Part shown: positions 55,417-64,000 of the stretch, piece by piece
Numbering within the stretch: the first letter of the stretch is position 1
Layout of the letters: every line of letters starts with the position of its first letter
NCBI RefSeq assembly: GCF_006442315.1
Contig: NZ_VFVY01000001.1
Span: forward strand, 496,001-560,000
Reading direction: 5' to 3'
DNA: 64,000 nt
DNA from: Mesorhizobium sp. B2-3-4
GTDB lineage: Bacteria > Pseudomonadota > Alphaproteobacteria > Rhizobiales > Rhizobiaceae
Translations under genes and position numbers: made by a program
The notes under the pieces: generated by a model
Databases searched by the model: none
What the model was told of the DNA's origin: nothing
What the model saw: the letters and a program-made list of their open reading frames with translations, nothing else

Positions 55417-55723
55417 CCGATACGGCTCAGCCTGCTCAGCCGCACGGCATTTGCTTTTTTATATGAAAAACCCCACCGGCAGGGACCGGAGGGGTTAGTC
55501 CTGGGAGGACGCGCGTTGCGCTGCGTTCGTCAAGCGCGCAATGACGAAATATCGCCAGGTTGCGACAGCGATGTGACAAAGGCGTCCGTGCCTTTTCACA
55601 TCACCGGTCGCGAGCACCATCCGGGCAGCCTGCGTCAAGCCTTTGGAAAGGAGAAATGTGGTTGTGTTCGCGAGCTGATGCGCGCGTCGCGGCGGCCAAG
55701 GGCAAGGCGATAGAAACGGTCGA
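55417..55723. other. Intergenic region with orphan minus-strand terminator
   Basis: 307 bases between PIG-L and the sterol desaturase gene, both plus strand. Besides the terminator at 55466-55494 it holds gtcct-ccc-aggac hairpin sequence and an anti-Shine-Dalgarno-like cctcc on the minus strand. No credible protein gene. A small RNA ending at the terminator is possible. Confidence 0.45.
55466..55494 (-). terminator. Intrinsic terminator on the minus strand without an obvious gene
   Basis: On the minus strand cccctccgg and ccggtgggg form a hairpin (one mismatch) around tccctg, followed by ttttt (complement of 55466-55470). Both flanking genes are on the plus strand, so the transcript it ends is not annotated. 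Confidence 0.65.
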
Positions 55724-56581
55724 ATGGATATCTTTGGCATCAAGGGCCTGTTGATCTGCGCGCTGATCTTCATTCCGTTCGAGCACCTGTTCGCCGAGCG
55801 GCCGCAAAAGATCCTGCGCAAGGGCCTGGGCGTCGACCTGATCTATGTGCTGTTCAACGGCCTGATCGTGAAAGCAGCGATAATCCTGATAGCGGCCAAC
55901 ACGCTCGAAGCCGCTGCGATGCTGGTCCCGCAATGGATAACGCAGGCGGTCGGCGGCCAGCCCATCTGGCTGCAGGTCGCCGAAATCATCCTGATCACCG
56001 ACATCGGTGTTTACTGGGCACACCGCGCGTTCCACGAAATTCCCGCGCTTTGGAAGTTCCATGCGGTCCATCACGGCATTGAGGAACTGGATTGGTTGGG
56101 TGCCTTCCACTCTCATCCCGTCGACGCCATCGTCACGAAGGCCATTTCGCTGACGCCGGTCTTTTTTCTCGGTTTCTCCGAGGGCTCGATCGCTGTCTTT
56201 TCCGCTATCTATTTCGGGCACACGCTGCTTGTTCATTCAAATTTGCGCATTCCGTTGGGACCCTTGAAGTGGCTCATCGCCAGCCCGCAGTTCCATCGCT
56301 GGCACCATGCCAACCAGCGCGAGGCCTACGACAAGAATTTTGCCGGCCAGCTGCCGTTCCTCGACGTGGTTTTCGGCACGTATAATTCGACCGGCAACAG
56401 CGTGCCGGAGAAATATGGCGTCGATGATCCGATCCCCGCCAGCTATTTCGGGCAGGTAGCCTATCCCTTCCGACGCCGCGTGAAACGGTCGAAACGGGCG
56501 GCGCAAAACAGCGAAGTCCTCCATGAAAGCCAGCCGGCGCGAAAAAGCGAGGCGGCGAGCGCGGTCAATATCGGCCGTTAG
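55724..56581 (+). CDS. Sterol desaturase / fatty acid hydroxylase family membrane protein
   Basis: 285-residue diiron membrane oxygenase. All three histidine boxes are seen: HRAFH near residue 102, HAVHH and HRWHH. Hydrophobic segments include GLLICALIFIPFEHLFA, IVKAAIILIAANTLEAAAM and TPVFFLGFSEGSIAVFSAIY. Rhizobial members hydroxylate or desaturate lipids or carotenoid-like molecules; the exact substrate is not given by sequence. The C-terminal tail is basic. Monocistronic; a long open frame on the minus strand is a shadow. Confidence 0.9.
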   Translation: MDIFGIKGLLICALIFIPFEHLFAERPQKILRKGLGVDLIYVLFNGLIVKAAIILIAANTLEAAAMLVPQWITQAVGGQPIWLQVAEIILITDIGVYWAHRAFHEIPALWKFHAVHHGIEELDWLGAFHSHPVDAIVTKAISLTPVFFLGFSEGSIAVFSAIYFGHTLLVHSNLRIPLGPLKWLIASPQFHRWHHANQREAYDKNFAGQLPFLDVVFGTYNSTGNSVPEKYGVDDPIPASYFGQVAYPFRRRVKRSKRAAQNSEVLHESQPARKSEAASAVNIGR

Positions 56582-56700
56582 GCAGGCGCTATCCCGCTTG
56601 CCATGTCACCTGGTGGCAGCAGAAACCCCATCATGGGTTGGTGCTGGCGCGTGCCAGCCATAGATGTAAGTTCCTGCGCTTATCTTGAGGTTGTTTCGGC

Positions 56701-57507
56701 ATGGACTATCGCGACGACGACCTCGGGAAATTCGAAGCGCATGGCGCCGCTCCCTTGCCGGCCACGGCGGATGAAGGCCAGGTGGAGCACGACGGTGCGA
56801 AAATCTGGTACGCCACGTTTGGAGCGGGCTATCCCGTGATCCTGCTGCATGGCGGCCTCGGCCATAGCGGCAATTGGGGATTTCAGGTCCCCGCATTGGT
56901 AGAGCATGGCTATCAGGTCATCACCATCGACAGCCGCGGCCATGGACGCAGCACCCGTGACGGACGGCCATACAAATACGAACTGATGGCGTCCGACGTC
57001 CTGGCCGTGATGGATCGCCTGCGATTGGACAAGGCGGTCGTGGCAGGCTGGAGCGATGGCGCATGCGTTGCCCTGATCCTTGGCATGAAGGCCGCCGAGC
57101 GCATCGCGGGCGTGTTCTTCTTCGGCTGCAATATGGACCCCAGCGGCACCAAGGAATTCGAGGCCAGTCCCACCATCGAGCGCTGTTTCGGACGGCACAG
57201 GAAGGACTATGTGGAACTGTCGGCGACGCCAGACCGGTTCGACGCATTTATCGAAGCCGTCAGCCTGATGATGAAGAGCGAACCCAACTATTCTGCCGCC
57301 GAGCTTGGAGAAATCCGTGTGCCCGTGGCTGTCGTCCAAAGCGAGCATGACGAGTTTATCAAGGACGAGCATGCCGCCTATCTGGCCGGCAGCATACCGG
57401 CATCGGAATTGATCATGCTGCCCGACGTCAGCCATTTCGCGCCGCTGCAGCGTCCCGAACAGTTCAACCGTGTCCTGTTGTCTTTCCTTTCGAAAATTCG
57501 TTCCTGA
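56701..57507 (+). CDS. Alpha/beta hydrolase
   Basis: 268-residue cytosolic alpha/beta hydrolase with the oxyanion motif LLHGGLGHSGNWGF, nucleophile elbow AGWSDGACVALILG (Ser near residue 117), acid region VPVAVVQSEHDEFIKDEH and catalytic His in LPDVSHFAPLQRPEQFNRVL. Family members cover esterases, C-C hydrolases and haloperoxidases, so no substrate can be named. It begins at the first ATG 120 bases after the desaturase gene. Confidence 0.9.
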   Translation: MDYRDDDLGKFEAHGAAPLPATADEGQVEHDGAKIWYATFGAGYPVILLHGGLGHSGNWGFQVPALVEHGYQVITIDSRGHGRSTRDGRPYKYELMASDVLAVMDRLRLDKAVVAGWSDGACVALILGMKAAERIAGVFFFGCNMDPSGTKEFEASPTIERCFGRHRKDYVELSATPDRFDAFIEAVSLMMKSEPNYSAAELGEIRVPVAVVQSEHDEFIKDEHAAYLAGSIPASELIMLPDVSHFAPLQRPEQFNRVLLSFLSKIRS

Positions 57508-57609
57508 GACCCCGCCACACCGCTTGCGCAATCCTTCACTCCGGCCGGAAGGCGTGAGACGTCACGCGCCTGGGAGGCTTTTCGTATCGAATCGGCTATG
57601 CCTTGCGGG

Positions 57610-58308
57610 ATGAACGAGACCTCACTCTATGCGCCGGTGAAGCGTTTCCTCGAAAACCTCGACTTCGTCGTGAAGGGGGAAATCGGCGGATGCGATATCG
57701 TCGCGCTGCGCGAGGGCGAGCCGCCGATCGTCGTCATCTGCGAACTCAAACTGCAGTTCAATCTCGAACTGGTGCTGCAGGGCGTCGACCGTGCGGCTGC
57801 TTGCGACGAAGTGTGGCTGGCGGCGCGCATGTCGGCGCGGGGCAAGGGGCGCGAAAGCGATGCCAGGTTCCGCAATCTCTGCCGCCGGCTCGGCTTCGGC
57901 CTGCTCGGCGTGACGGCCACCGACCGGATCGAGGTGCTTCTCAGCCCGATCGCCCTGGCTCCGCGCAAGAATGCGCGACGGCGCTCTCGCCTTGTCGACG
58001 AGCACCGGCGCCGCCGGGGTGATCCTGTCGTGGGCGGAGGATCGCGCAATCCCATCATGACCGCCTACCGGCAGAGCGCCCTCGCCTGTGCCGCCGCCCT
58101 CGCCGACGGTCCCAGACGGCCGCGCGATCTGAAAGCCGTCACGCCGATCGCGCCCAAGATTCTGCAGCACAATGTCTATGGCTGGTTCGCCCGGGTCGAG
58201 CGCGGTCTCTACGATCTGACGGACGCCGGCCGCGACTCGCTGGTTCGTTGGCCGCAGCTCCCTCACGATGAGGCCCGACACGAGATTTTGATTGCGCCGG
58301 CCCCCTGA
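57610..58308 (+). CDS. DUF2161 family protein (PD-(D/E)XK-like phosphodiesterase)
   Basis: 232 residues from the second ATG at 57610; an ATG at 57598 would add four. The N-terminal part has the family start MNETSLYAPVKRFLENLDF and a putative PD-(D/E)XK nuclease core GGCDIVALREGEPPIVVICE-LKL (Asp then Glu-x-Lys). The middle is highly basic (RKNARRRSRLVDEHRRRRG), suitable for nucleic acid contact. The C-terminal 80 residues look like a winged-helix (PRRPRDLKAVTPIAPKILQH, NVYGWFARVERGLYDLTDAG). Activity in vivo is unknown. Cytosolic and isolated from neighbours. Confidence 0.86.
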   Translation: MNETSLYAPVKRFLENLDFVVKGEIGGCDIVALREGEPPIVVICELKLQFNLELVLQGVDRAAACDEVWLAARMSARGKGRESDARFRNLCRRLGFGLLGVTATDRIEVLLSPIALAPRKNARRRSRLVDEHRRRRGDPVVGGGSRNPIMTAYRQSALACAAALADGPRRPRDLKAVTPIAPKILQHNVYGWFARVERGLYDLTDAGRDSLVRWPQLPHDEARHEILIAPAP

Positions 58309-58381
58309 ATGCCCGGTTTGGCGAGCATGAAGCGCCCCTGTTGGTTGATTTTTCAGACAAAATATGCTGCTAGTCCCGCCC

Positions 58382-58771
58382 ATGAAGACACTCTGCATGA
58401 TGGCCATCGCGTCCCTGACGCTGGCTTTTCCGGCCAGTGCGATGGACAACGCCTTGCGTGCCGGGCTGATGAAACTTGATCCGCAGACTCGCCTCGAGCA
58501 GCGTTGCGACGCCGAGATCCTGGATCGGATCACCCATGATGATCGCAAGTTCAAGGCCGATCGCGTCGTCGCCTACGCCTTCGCGACGCCCGAGATGAGC
58601 GCCGATGCGATCAGGAGTCCAGGTGCTGCCTTCCGCAGCAAGGGACAGTGGTACCGGCTGAAGTTCAAATGCCAGACGGGACCGGACCATATGGAGGTTC
58701 TCCAGCTCCGCTACCGCATCGGCGATGAGATTCCCGAAGCCGACTGGGCAAAGTACAATCTCTACGATTAG
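58382..58771 (+). CDS. DUF930 family secreted protein
   Basis: 129 residues from ATG at 58382 (58364 would add six). Sec signal MKTLCMMAIASLTLAFPASA. The mature domain reads MDNALRAGLMKLDPQTRLEQ, RCDAEILDRITHDDRKFKAD and YRLKFKCQTGPDHMEVLQLR, with two conserved Cys (in RCDAE and FKCQT) likely forming a disulfide. This matches DUF930, a periplasmic domain of unknown function common in Rhizobiales. No partner gene is adjacent. Confidence 0.85.
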   Translation: MKTLCMMAIASLTLAFPASAMDNALRAGLMKLDPQTRLEQRCDAEILDRITHDDRKFKADRVVAYAFATPEMSADAIRSPGAAFRSKGQWYRLKFKCQTGPDHMEVLQLRYRIGDEIPEADWAKYNLYD

Positions 58772-58955
58772 TTTTGGCGGGCTTGCGCCGGCATTTGGCC
58801 TGCCGCGCGCGGTTGTTGAAAATCTCCTGTAATTCCACTGCCACGCAAATGGTTTTCCAGCGTTGTCCGTTGCTGCGACTTGACGCCAGCGGACCATGCC
58901 TTTAGGCCCGTTCGGACGATCGACGACGAACACTCGACGAAGGGCTTCCAGGTCG

Positions 58956-59642
58956 ATGGAAATATTTACCGCCGCGGGCTTCTCGGCTCTCCTTCAGGTC
59001 ATCGCTATCGACCTTGCGCTCGCGGGCGACAACGCCATCGTCATCGGCCTCGCCGCCGCCGGCCTGCCGGCAACCCAACGCCAACGGGCCATTCTCGTCG
59101 GCATTGCGGCTGCCACCGTCCTTCGCATTTTCTTCGCCCTGATAACGCAATGGCTGCTGACTATCGGGCCGATGCTGCTTATCGGCGGCGGCCTGCTCCT
59201 GCTGTGGGTTTGCTGGAAGATGTGGCGCGAACTGCGTGTCAGCCACGACGACGAGCGCGATGCCACCGAGGCGCTGTCGAACGGCGACTTCAACAAGGAT
59301 GGGGTCGTTGGCGGCAAGGGGCCAAGCAAGACCTTCTCGCAGGCCGCCTGGCAGATCGTCATCGCCGACGTCTCGATGTCGCTCGACAATGTGCTCGCCG
59401 TGGCGGGCGCCGCCATGAACCACCCGACGGTGCTGATCGTCGGTCTGGCGCTGTCGATCGCGTTGATGGGCTTTGCCGCATCTTTCGTCGCACGCCTGCT
59501 GCACAAATATCGCTGGATTGCCTATATCGGCCTGGTGATCATCCTCTACGTCGCGGTCAAGATGCTGCTTGACGGGGCAGTGCAGCAATTTCCCGATCAT
59601 TTCGCCTTCCTGTCGCCGTGGTTCGGGTCAAGCGGGCACTGA
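58956..59642 (+). CDS. TerC family integral membrane protein with an EF-hand-like loop
   Basis: 228 residues, seven probable membrane segments. The TerC signature is present: AIDLALAGDNAIVIGLAAAG with membrane Asp, and a second repeat near the C-terminus (VSMSLDNVLAVAGAA). Members such as YjbE/YkoY export manganese or help load metal into secreted enzymes. The cytosolic loop after the third segment (residues 95-125) contains DFNKDG at 111-116, an EF-hand-like Asp-x-Asn-x-Asp-Gly, but lacks the usual Glu at loop position 12. Start at 58956 follows caggtcg; a longer frame upstream is unlikely. Confidence 0.9.
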   Translation: MEIFTAAGFSALLQVIAIDLALAGDNAIVIGLAAAGLPATQRQRAILVGIAAATVLRIFFALITQWLLTIGPMLLIGGGLLLLWVCWKMWRELRVSHDDERDATEALSNGDFNKDGVVGGKGPSKTFSQAAWQIVIADVSMSLDNVLAVAGAAMNHPTVLIVGLALSIALMGFAASFVARLLHKYRWIAYIGLVIILYVAVKMLLDGAVQQFPDHFAFLSPWFGSSGH

Positions 59643-59800
59643 CGCTCAGGCAGGCCGTTCGGGCTCCGTTTGCCTGATTGGGGAAGCCGTGCTATTGCGC
59701 CGCCCGAATTGAGCTCCTGCCAGGAGCCACGCAAACCGTTATATGTTGAGACTGCCGGCCGGATCTGTGTTTCCGGTTCGCGTCCTTTGGAAACTTGCCC

Positions 59801-61114
59801 ATGTCCGCCCCGCGCGTCAGCTTCGTCAGTCTCGGATGTCCCAAAGCCCTCGTCGATTCCGAGCGCATCATCACGCGTTTGCGGGCCGAGGGCTACGAAA
59901 TCGCGCGCAAGCATGACGGCGCGGATCTCGTCGTCGTCAACACCTGCGGTTTCCTCGATTCCGCCCGCGACGAGTCGCTCAACGCCATCGGTTCCGCGCT
60001 TTCGGAAAACGGCAGGGTCATCGTCACCGGCTGCCTGGGCGCCGAGCCGGACGTGATCCGCGAGAAGCATCCCAATGTGCTGGCGATTACGGGGCCGCAG
60101 GCCTATGAGAGCGTGATGGCCGCCGTGCACGAGGCAGCCCCTCCTTCGCACGATCCCTATATCGACCTGCTGCCGCCGCAAGGCGTCAAGCTGACGCCGC
60201 GCCACTACGCCTATCTGAAGATTTCCGAAGGCTGCAACAACCGCTGCACCTTCTGCATCATCCCGGCACTGCGCGGCGATCTCGTTTCACGGCCGGCCGC
60301 CGACGTGCTGCGCGAAGCCGAGAAACTGGCCAAGGCCGGCGTCAAGGAACTCCTTGTCATCTCGCAGGACACCAGCGCCTACGGCATCGACATCAAATAT
60401 CAGACGTCGATGTTCGGCGACCGAGAGGTCCGCGCCAAGTTCCTCGATCTCTCCGAGGAACTGGGCAAGCTCGGCATCTGGGTGCGCATGCATTATGTCT
60501 ACCCCTACCCGCATGTCGCCGACGTCATCCCGCTGATGGCCGAGGGCAAGATCCTTCCCTATCTGGACATCCCCTTCCAGCACGCTTCGCCGCAGGTGCT
60601 GAAGAACATGCGGCGGCCGGCACATGGCGAAAAGACGCTCGAGCGCATTCGCGGCTGGCGCGACGTGTGCCCGGATCTTGCCATCCGCTCGACCTTCATC
60701 GTCGGCTTCCCCGGCGAGACGGAGGACGATTTCGAGATGCTGCTCGACTGGCTGGACGAGGCCAAGATCGATCGCGCCGGCTGTTTCAAATACGAGCCGG
60801 TCAGAGGTGCCCGTTCTAACGACCTCGGTCTCGAACAGGTGCCGCAAGAGATCAAGGAAGCGCGCTGGCATCGCTTCATGCAGCGCCAGCAGAGGATCTC
60901 GGCGACGCAGCTGGCCCGGAAGGTCGGCAAGCGCCTGCCGGTCCTGATCGACGAAGCGCATGGCACCTCGGCCAAGGGCCGCACCAAATACGACGCGCCC
61001 GAGATCGATGGCTCGGTCCACATCCAGTCGCGCCGTCCGATGCGCGCCGGCGACATCGTCACCGTTAAGATCGAGCGCGCCGACGCCTACGATCTCTACG
61101 GTTCGGCTGTTTGA
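59801..61114 (+). CDS. rimO: Ribosomal protein S12 methylthiotransferase RimO
   Basis: Radical SAM methylthiotransferase that modifies the conserved Asp of ribosomal protein S12. 437 residues. MTTase domain with cluster cysteines Cys13 ([12 protein letters not shown]), Cys49 (NTCGF) and Cys78 (GCLGAEP); radical SAM site [21 protein letters not shown]-terminal TRAM-like domain ([20 protein letters not shown]). The RimO-type LGCPK is diagnostic against MiaB. Start at ATG 59801; TTG at 59795 is in frame two codons earlier. Ends at a bidirectional terminator. Confidence 0.97.
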   Translation: MSAPRVSFVSLGCPKALVDSERIITRLRAEGYEIARKHDGADLVVVNTCGFLDSARDESLNAIGSALSENGRVIVTGCLGAEPDVIREKHPNVLAITGPQAYESVMAAVHEAAPPSHDPYIDLLPPQGVKLTPRHYAYLKISEGCNNRCTFCIIPALRGDLVSRPAADVLREAEKLAKAGVKELLVISQDTSAYGIDIKYQTSMFGDREVRAKFLDLSEELGKLGIWVRMHYVYPYPHVADVIPLMAEGKILPYLDIPFQHASPQVLKNMRRPAHGEKTLERIRGWRDVCPDLAIRSTFIVGFPGETEDDFEMLLDWLDEAKIDRAGCFKYEPVRGARSNDLGLEQVPQEIKEARWHRFMQRQQRISATQLARKVGKRLPVLIDEAHGTSAKGRTKYDAPEIDGSVHIQSRRPMRAGDIVTVKIERADAYDLYGSAV

Positions 61115-61160
61115 ACGCCACGGGCGGACGGTCGCGACCGGCGGCGGACGCCTTGAATGA

Positions 61161-61185
61161 AAAAGGGCGCCGCGAGGCGCCCTTT
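61161..61185. terminator. Bidirectional intrinsic terminator between rimO and the BMP gene
   Basis: gggcgcc / ggcgccc stem with loop gcga, flanked by aaaa on the left and ttt on the right, so it can act on both strands. It sits between convergent rimO and the BMP substrate-binding gene. Confidence 0.85.
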
Positions 61186-61210
61186 CGACTTTCGGCAAAG
61201 GATGCGCCGC

Positions 61211-62278
61211 TTACTGCGGCAGCTTGTCGTCGACACCCTTGACGTAGAAGTTCATGCCGAGCAGCGTGCCGTCGTCGGCGACTTCGCCGTCCTTCAGCCA
61301 GGGCGAGCCGTCCTGCTTGGCGATCGGTCCGGTGAAGGGGTTCCAGCCGCCGGCGATCTTCTTCTCGGTGGCTTGCGCCATCGCCTTCACGTCGTCAGGC
61401 ATGTTGGTGTAGGGCGCGAGCTTGACGGCGCCGTCCTTGATGCCGAGCCAGACATTGTCCGGCTTCCAGGTGCCGTCGATGGCTGCCTGCACGCGGCTGA
61501 TGTAGTACGGGCCCCATTCGTCGGTCAGCGAAGTCAGCTGCGAATTCGGCGCGAACTTGATCATGTCTGAGGACTGGCCGAAACCGTGCAGCTTGCGCTC
61601 CTCGGCGACCTGAAGGGCGGCGGTCGAGTCCGTGTGCTGGACGATGATGTCGGCGCCCTGGTCGAACAGCGCCTTGGCGGCGTCGGCTTCCTTGCCCGGA
61701 TCGAACCACGAGTTCACCCAGACGATCTTGGCCTTGAAGTTCGGATTGATCGACTGTGCGCCGAGCATGAAGGAGTTGATGCCCATCACCACTTCCGGGA
61801 TCGGGAAGGAGACGATGTAGCCGGCGACGCCGGATTTCGATTCCTTGGCCGCGATCTGGCCGAGCACGTAGCGGCCTTCATAGAAGCGCGCATTGTAGAT
61901 GCCCAGATTGTCCGAGGTCTTGTAGCCGGTGGCGTGCTCGAACATCACCTTGGGAAACTTCTTGGCGACCTTCACTTCGGCGTCCATGAAACCGAACGAG
62001 GTGCCGAAGATGATCTTGCAGCCCTCGCGTGCCAGCCGCTCGAAAGCGCGGTCGGCATCCGGGCCTTCGGAGACGTTTTCGAGATAAGCGGTCTCGACCT
62101 TGTCGCCGAGCGCCTTCTCGACCTCGAGGCGGCCCTGGTCATGCTGGTAGGAATAGCCGAAATCGCCGATCGGGCCGGTGTAGACCCAGCACGCTTTCAG
62201 CTTGTCGGCGGCCTGGGCGGACGCCGCCAGCGACATGGCCGCGGTCGTGGTCATAAGAGCAATAAGCAGTCTTTTCAT
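61211..62278 (-). CDS. BMP family ABC transporter substrate-binding protein
   Basis: 355-residue periplasmic binding protein of the basic-membrane-protein (PnrA-like) family, which binds purine nucleosides. Signal peptide MKRLLIALMTTTAAMSLAAS ending SAQA, without lipobox. Domain landmarks: ACWVYTGPIGDFGYSYQHDQ, GCKIIFGTSFGFMDAEVKVA, GVAGYIVSFPIPEVVMGINS and IVQHTDSTAALQVAEERKLH. It is the last gene of an importer cluster with two permeases upstream, 50 bases before its start. The ATPase is presumably beyond the window. Nucleoside specificity is inferred. Confidence 0.92.
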   Translation of the reverse strand: MKRLLIALMTTTAAMSLAASAQAADKLKACWVYTGPIGDFGYSYQHDQGRLEVEKALGDKVETAYLENVSEGPDADRAFERLAREGCKIIFGTSFGFMDAEVKVAKKFPKVMFEHATGYKTSDNLGIYNARFYEGRYVLGQIAAKESKSGVAGYIVSFPIPEVVMGINSFMLGAQSINPNFKAKIVWVNSWFDPGKEADAAKALFDQGADIIVQHTDSTAALQVAEERKLHGFGQSSDMIKFAPNSQLTSLTDEWGPYYISRVQAAIDGTWKPDNVWLGIKDGAVKLAPYTNMPDDVKAMAQATEKKIAGGWNPFTGPIAKQDGSPWLKDGEVADDGTLLGMNFYVKGVDDKLPQ

Positions 62279-62328
62279 TGTGTTACCTCTCTGAGTTTAG
62301 CCTTGGAGCTTCCCGTTTGTTTTTGTTG

Positions 62329-63249
62329 TCAACGATCCGGAACGAATGGCTGCCCCAGGGATGCCGGCGTGTTCATCATCGTCAGACGCTTGTTGCGCGA
62401 GATTAGAACGAGAACCACGACGGTTGCCAGATAGGGCAGAGAAGAAAGCACCTGCGAGGGCACTGGAATGCCAAAAGCCTGTGCATGAAGCTGGCCGATC
62501 CACACCGCACCGAAAATATAGGCGCCGGCCAGCACCCGCCACGGCCGCCAGGACGCGAACACCACCAAGGCCAGCGCGATCCAGCCGCGTCCGGCCGACA
62601 TGTTCTCCACCCATTGCGGGGTGTAGACCAGCGACAGGTGGCCGCCGGCGAGACCGGCGCAGGCACCGCCGAAGATCACCGCGAGATAGCGGTAGCGGAT
62701 GACCTTGATGCCGAGCGCATGCGCCGACGTGTGGCTGTCGCCGATCGAGCGCAGCGTCAGCCCGGTACGCGTCTTGAACAGGAACCACATGACGGCTGCC
62801 GTCAGCGCGATCGAGATGTAGAATACAGGATCCTGGCCGAACAGCAGCTTGCCCACCACCGGGATCGAACTGAGGCCGGGAATGTCGAGATTGGGCAACC
62901 TGACGCCTGGCTGGCCGACGAAGCTCGTGCCCATCATGCCGGAGAGGCCGAGGCCGAGCAGCGTCAGCGAAAGGCCGGTCGCCACCTGGTTGGTCGCCAG
63001 CGACAGCGTCATGACGGCAAACAGCAGCGAGAACAGCGCCCCCATGATGATCGCCGCCAGGAGGCCCAGCCAGGGCGAACCGGTCAGATAGCCGGCGCCG
63101 AAGCCGCCGACCGCGCCCATGATCATCATGCCTTCGACGCCGAGATTGAGCACGCCGGACCGTTCGACCACCAATTCGCCGATCGCGGCGATCAAAAGCG
63201 GGGTCGCCGCCGTGGCGATGGTCAGGAGGATGTTGACGGTGATGTCCAT
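62329..63249 (-). CDS. ABC transporter permease (nucleoside-type, second subunit)
   Basis: 306-residue permease of the BPD_transp_2 (LIV/ribose-like) family. Landmarks: GELVVERSGVLNLGVEGMMI, the usual start of this subunit, GVRLPNLDIPGLSSIPVVGK, and RSIGDSHTSAHALGIKVIRY, the ATPase-contact loop. About eight membrane segments. ATG at 63249 shares a base with the stop of the upstream permease (TGATG), so translation is coupled. The wider open frame upstream is the shadow of that permease. Confidence 0.93.
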   Translation of the reverse strand: MDITVNILLTIATAATPLLIAAIGELVVERSGVLNLGVEGMMIMGAVGGFGAGYLTGSPWLGLLAAIIMGALFSLLFAVMTLSLATNQVATGLSLTLLGLGLSGMMGTSFVGQPGVRLPNLDIPGLSSIPVVGKLLFGQDPVFYISIALTAAVMWFLFKTRTGLTLRSIGDSHTSAHALGIKVIRYRYLAVIFGGACAGLAGGHLSLVYTPQWVENMSAGRGWIALALVVFASWRPWRVLAGAYIFGAVWIGQLHAQAFGIPVPSQVLSSLPYLATVVVLVLISRNKRLTMMNTPASLGQPFVPDR

Positions 63250-64000
63250 CAGCGGGCTTCCTTCAGCTTGGGCGCGGCCTCGATCTTGGCGGCGGGCTCC
63301 TGTTTCGTCAGCGCCAGGCCGATCAACCGGATGCGGTAATGGATGAGTGTGTCGCAGCCGAGCACGAAGAACAGCAGCATCCCCTGGAACACCCTTGCCA
63401 CCTTGTCGGAAATGCCGAGCGCGCTCTGCACGGCCTCGCCGCCGAGATAGGTCAGCGCCAGGACGAGGCCCGCGCCGATGATGCCCAGCGGATTGAGACG
63501 GCCGAGGAAGGCCACGATGATGGCGGTGAAGCCGTAGCCGGGCGAAATCACCGGCTGAAGCTGCCCGATGGCGCCGGAGACTTCCGAGATGCCGGCAAGG
63601 CCGGCCAGCGCTCCCGACAGCAGGAAGGCGAAGAACACCATCCGGTTGAGGCCGAAGCCGGCGAAGCGCCCTGCCCTCGGGCTGGAGCCCAGCACGCGCA
63701 CCTCGAAGCCCTTGAGCATGCGACCCATCAGGATCCAGACCAGCACCGCCGCCACCAGGGCGAAGACGAAGCCCCAATTGGCGCGCCCGGCATCCGGCAT
63801 CAGTTCCGGCAGCACCGCCGAGTCGCCGAACTGGATCGTCTGCGGGAAGCCGTGTCCCTGCGGGTCGCGCCAGGGGCCACGCACCAGCCAGTCGAGGAAC
63901 AACTGGGCGACATAGACCAGCATCAGGCTGGTCAGGATTTCGTTGGTGGAAAACCGGGTCTTCAGAAAAGCCGGGATGGCCGCATAGGCCGCGCCGCCGA
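63249..64000 (-). CDS. ABC transporter permease (nucleoside-type, first subunit), partial
   Basis: The gene runs off the right edge; 250 codons are visible. The sequence upstream of the first internal ATG is still coding (GGAAYAAIPAFLKTRFSTNE then ILTSLMLVYVAQLFLDWLVR), so the real start lies beyond 64000. Landmarks: PVISPGYGFTAIIVAFLGRL, the loop before GIIGAGLVLALTYLGGEAVQ, and an Ala/Lys-rich C-terminus. It pairs with the next permease to form the membrane channel of the BMP importer; the ATP-binding protein should be further upstream. Confidence 0.93.
   Translation of the reverse strand, partial: GGAAYAAIPAFLKTRFSTNEILTSLMLVYVAQLFLDWLVRGPWRDPQGHGFPQTIQFGDSAVLPELMPDAGRANWGFVFALVAAVLVWILMGRMLKGFEVRVLGSSPRAGRFAGFGLNRMVFFAFLLSGALAGLAGISEVSGAIGQLQPVISPGYGFTAIIVAFLGRLNPLGIIGAGLVLALTYLGGEAVQSALGISDKVARVFQGMLLFFVLGCDTLIHYRIRLIGLALTKQEPAAKIEAAPKLKEAR

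Overview
The window reads as a high-GC alphaproteobacterial chromosome of the order Rhizobiales, and the gene order fits Mesorhizobium or a close relative best. The evidence is the pair cinA-ispDF, dusB(nifR3)-ntrB-ntrC-ntrY-ntrX followed by a D-amino-acid aminotransferase, hfq and hflX, the eno-ftsB-pdhABC-lpdA-lipA block, a fused IspDF, and a lipoyl domain at the N-terminus of PdhB. The genus is an inference from gene order and protein style; no search was run.

Layout. 0-6 kb: a Tat-exported CpdB-type nucleotidase, an unrecognised protein with a Cys/Trp-rich tail, a small secreted protein, a glycerophosphodiesterase and cyclopropane fatty acid synthase. 6.2-11 kb: two small genes, then four tightly overlapping minus-strand genes (GT4 glycosyltransferase, ATP-grasp protein, FemAB/CelD-like acyltransferase, GT2 glycosyltransferase) that look like a dedicated surface-glycan cassette. 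11-14 kb: VOC protein, kdsA, dodecin, PRC-barrel protein, tiny lipoprotein. 14-24.4 kb: enolase, an FtsB-like divisome protein and the pyruvate dehydrogenase/lipoate block. 24.4-36.4 kb: CinA and IspDF on the minus strand, then the nitrogen-control locus, D-amino-acid aminotransferase, hfq and hflX. 36.4-44.3 kb: MazG, aromatic aminotransferase, a histidine phosphatase lacking its catalytic His, an ECF sigma/anti-sigma pair, a BI-1 protein, an aldose epimerase-like protein, a ureohydrolase, a DHFR-like protein and a GNAT remnant. 44.3-51.9 kb: a minus-strand run of housekeeping genes (MBL hydrolase, tatD, metG, holB, tmk, a DacC-like protein, rlpA). 52.1-54.5 kb: tRNA-Ser(UGA) followed by a visibly AT-rich segment with a dGTPase-like HD phosphohydrolase, probably acquired. 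54.5-61.1 kb: PIG-L deacetylase, sterol desaturase family protein, alpha/beta hydrolase, DUF2161 protein, DUF930 protein, TerC protein and rimO. 61.2-64 kb: a BMP-type nucleoside ABC importer whose first permease runs off the window.

How genes work together. PdhA/B/C plus LpdA form the pyruvate dehydrogenase complex, and LipA makes the lipoyl cofactor for PdhB and PdhC. NtrB/NtrC and NtrY/NtrX are two sensor-regulator pairs for nitrogen control; repeats in front of dusB and ntrY are candidate operators. Tmk, HolB and MetG serve replication and translation; RlpA and the DacC-like protein work on the cell wall. The items most worth a second look are the four-gene glycan cassette, the Cys/Trp-rich protein at 2.3 kb, the AT-rich dGTPase segment with its palindromic promoter, and two enzymes whose catalytic motifs are lost (DacC-like and histidine phosphatase).
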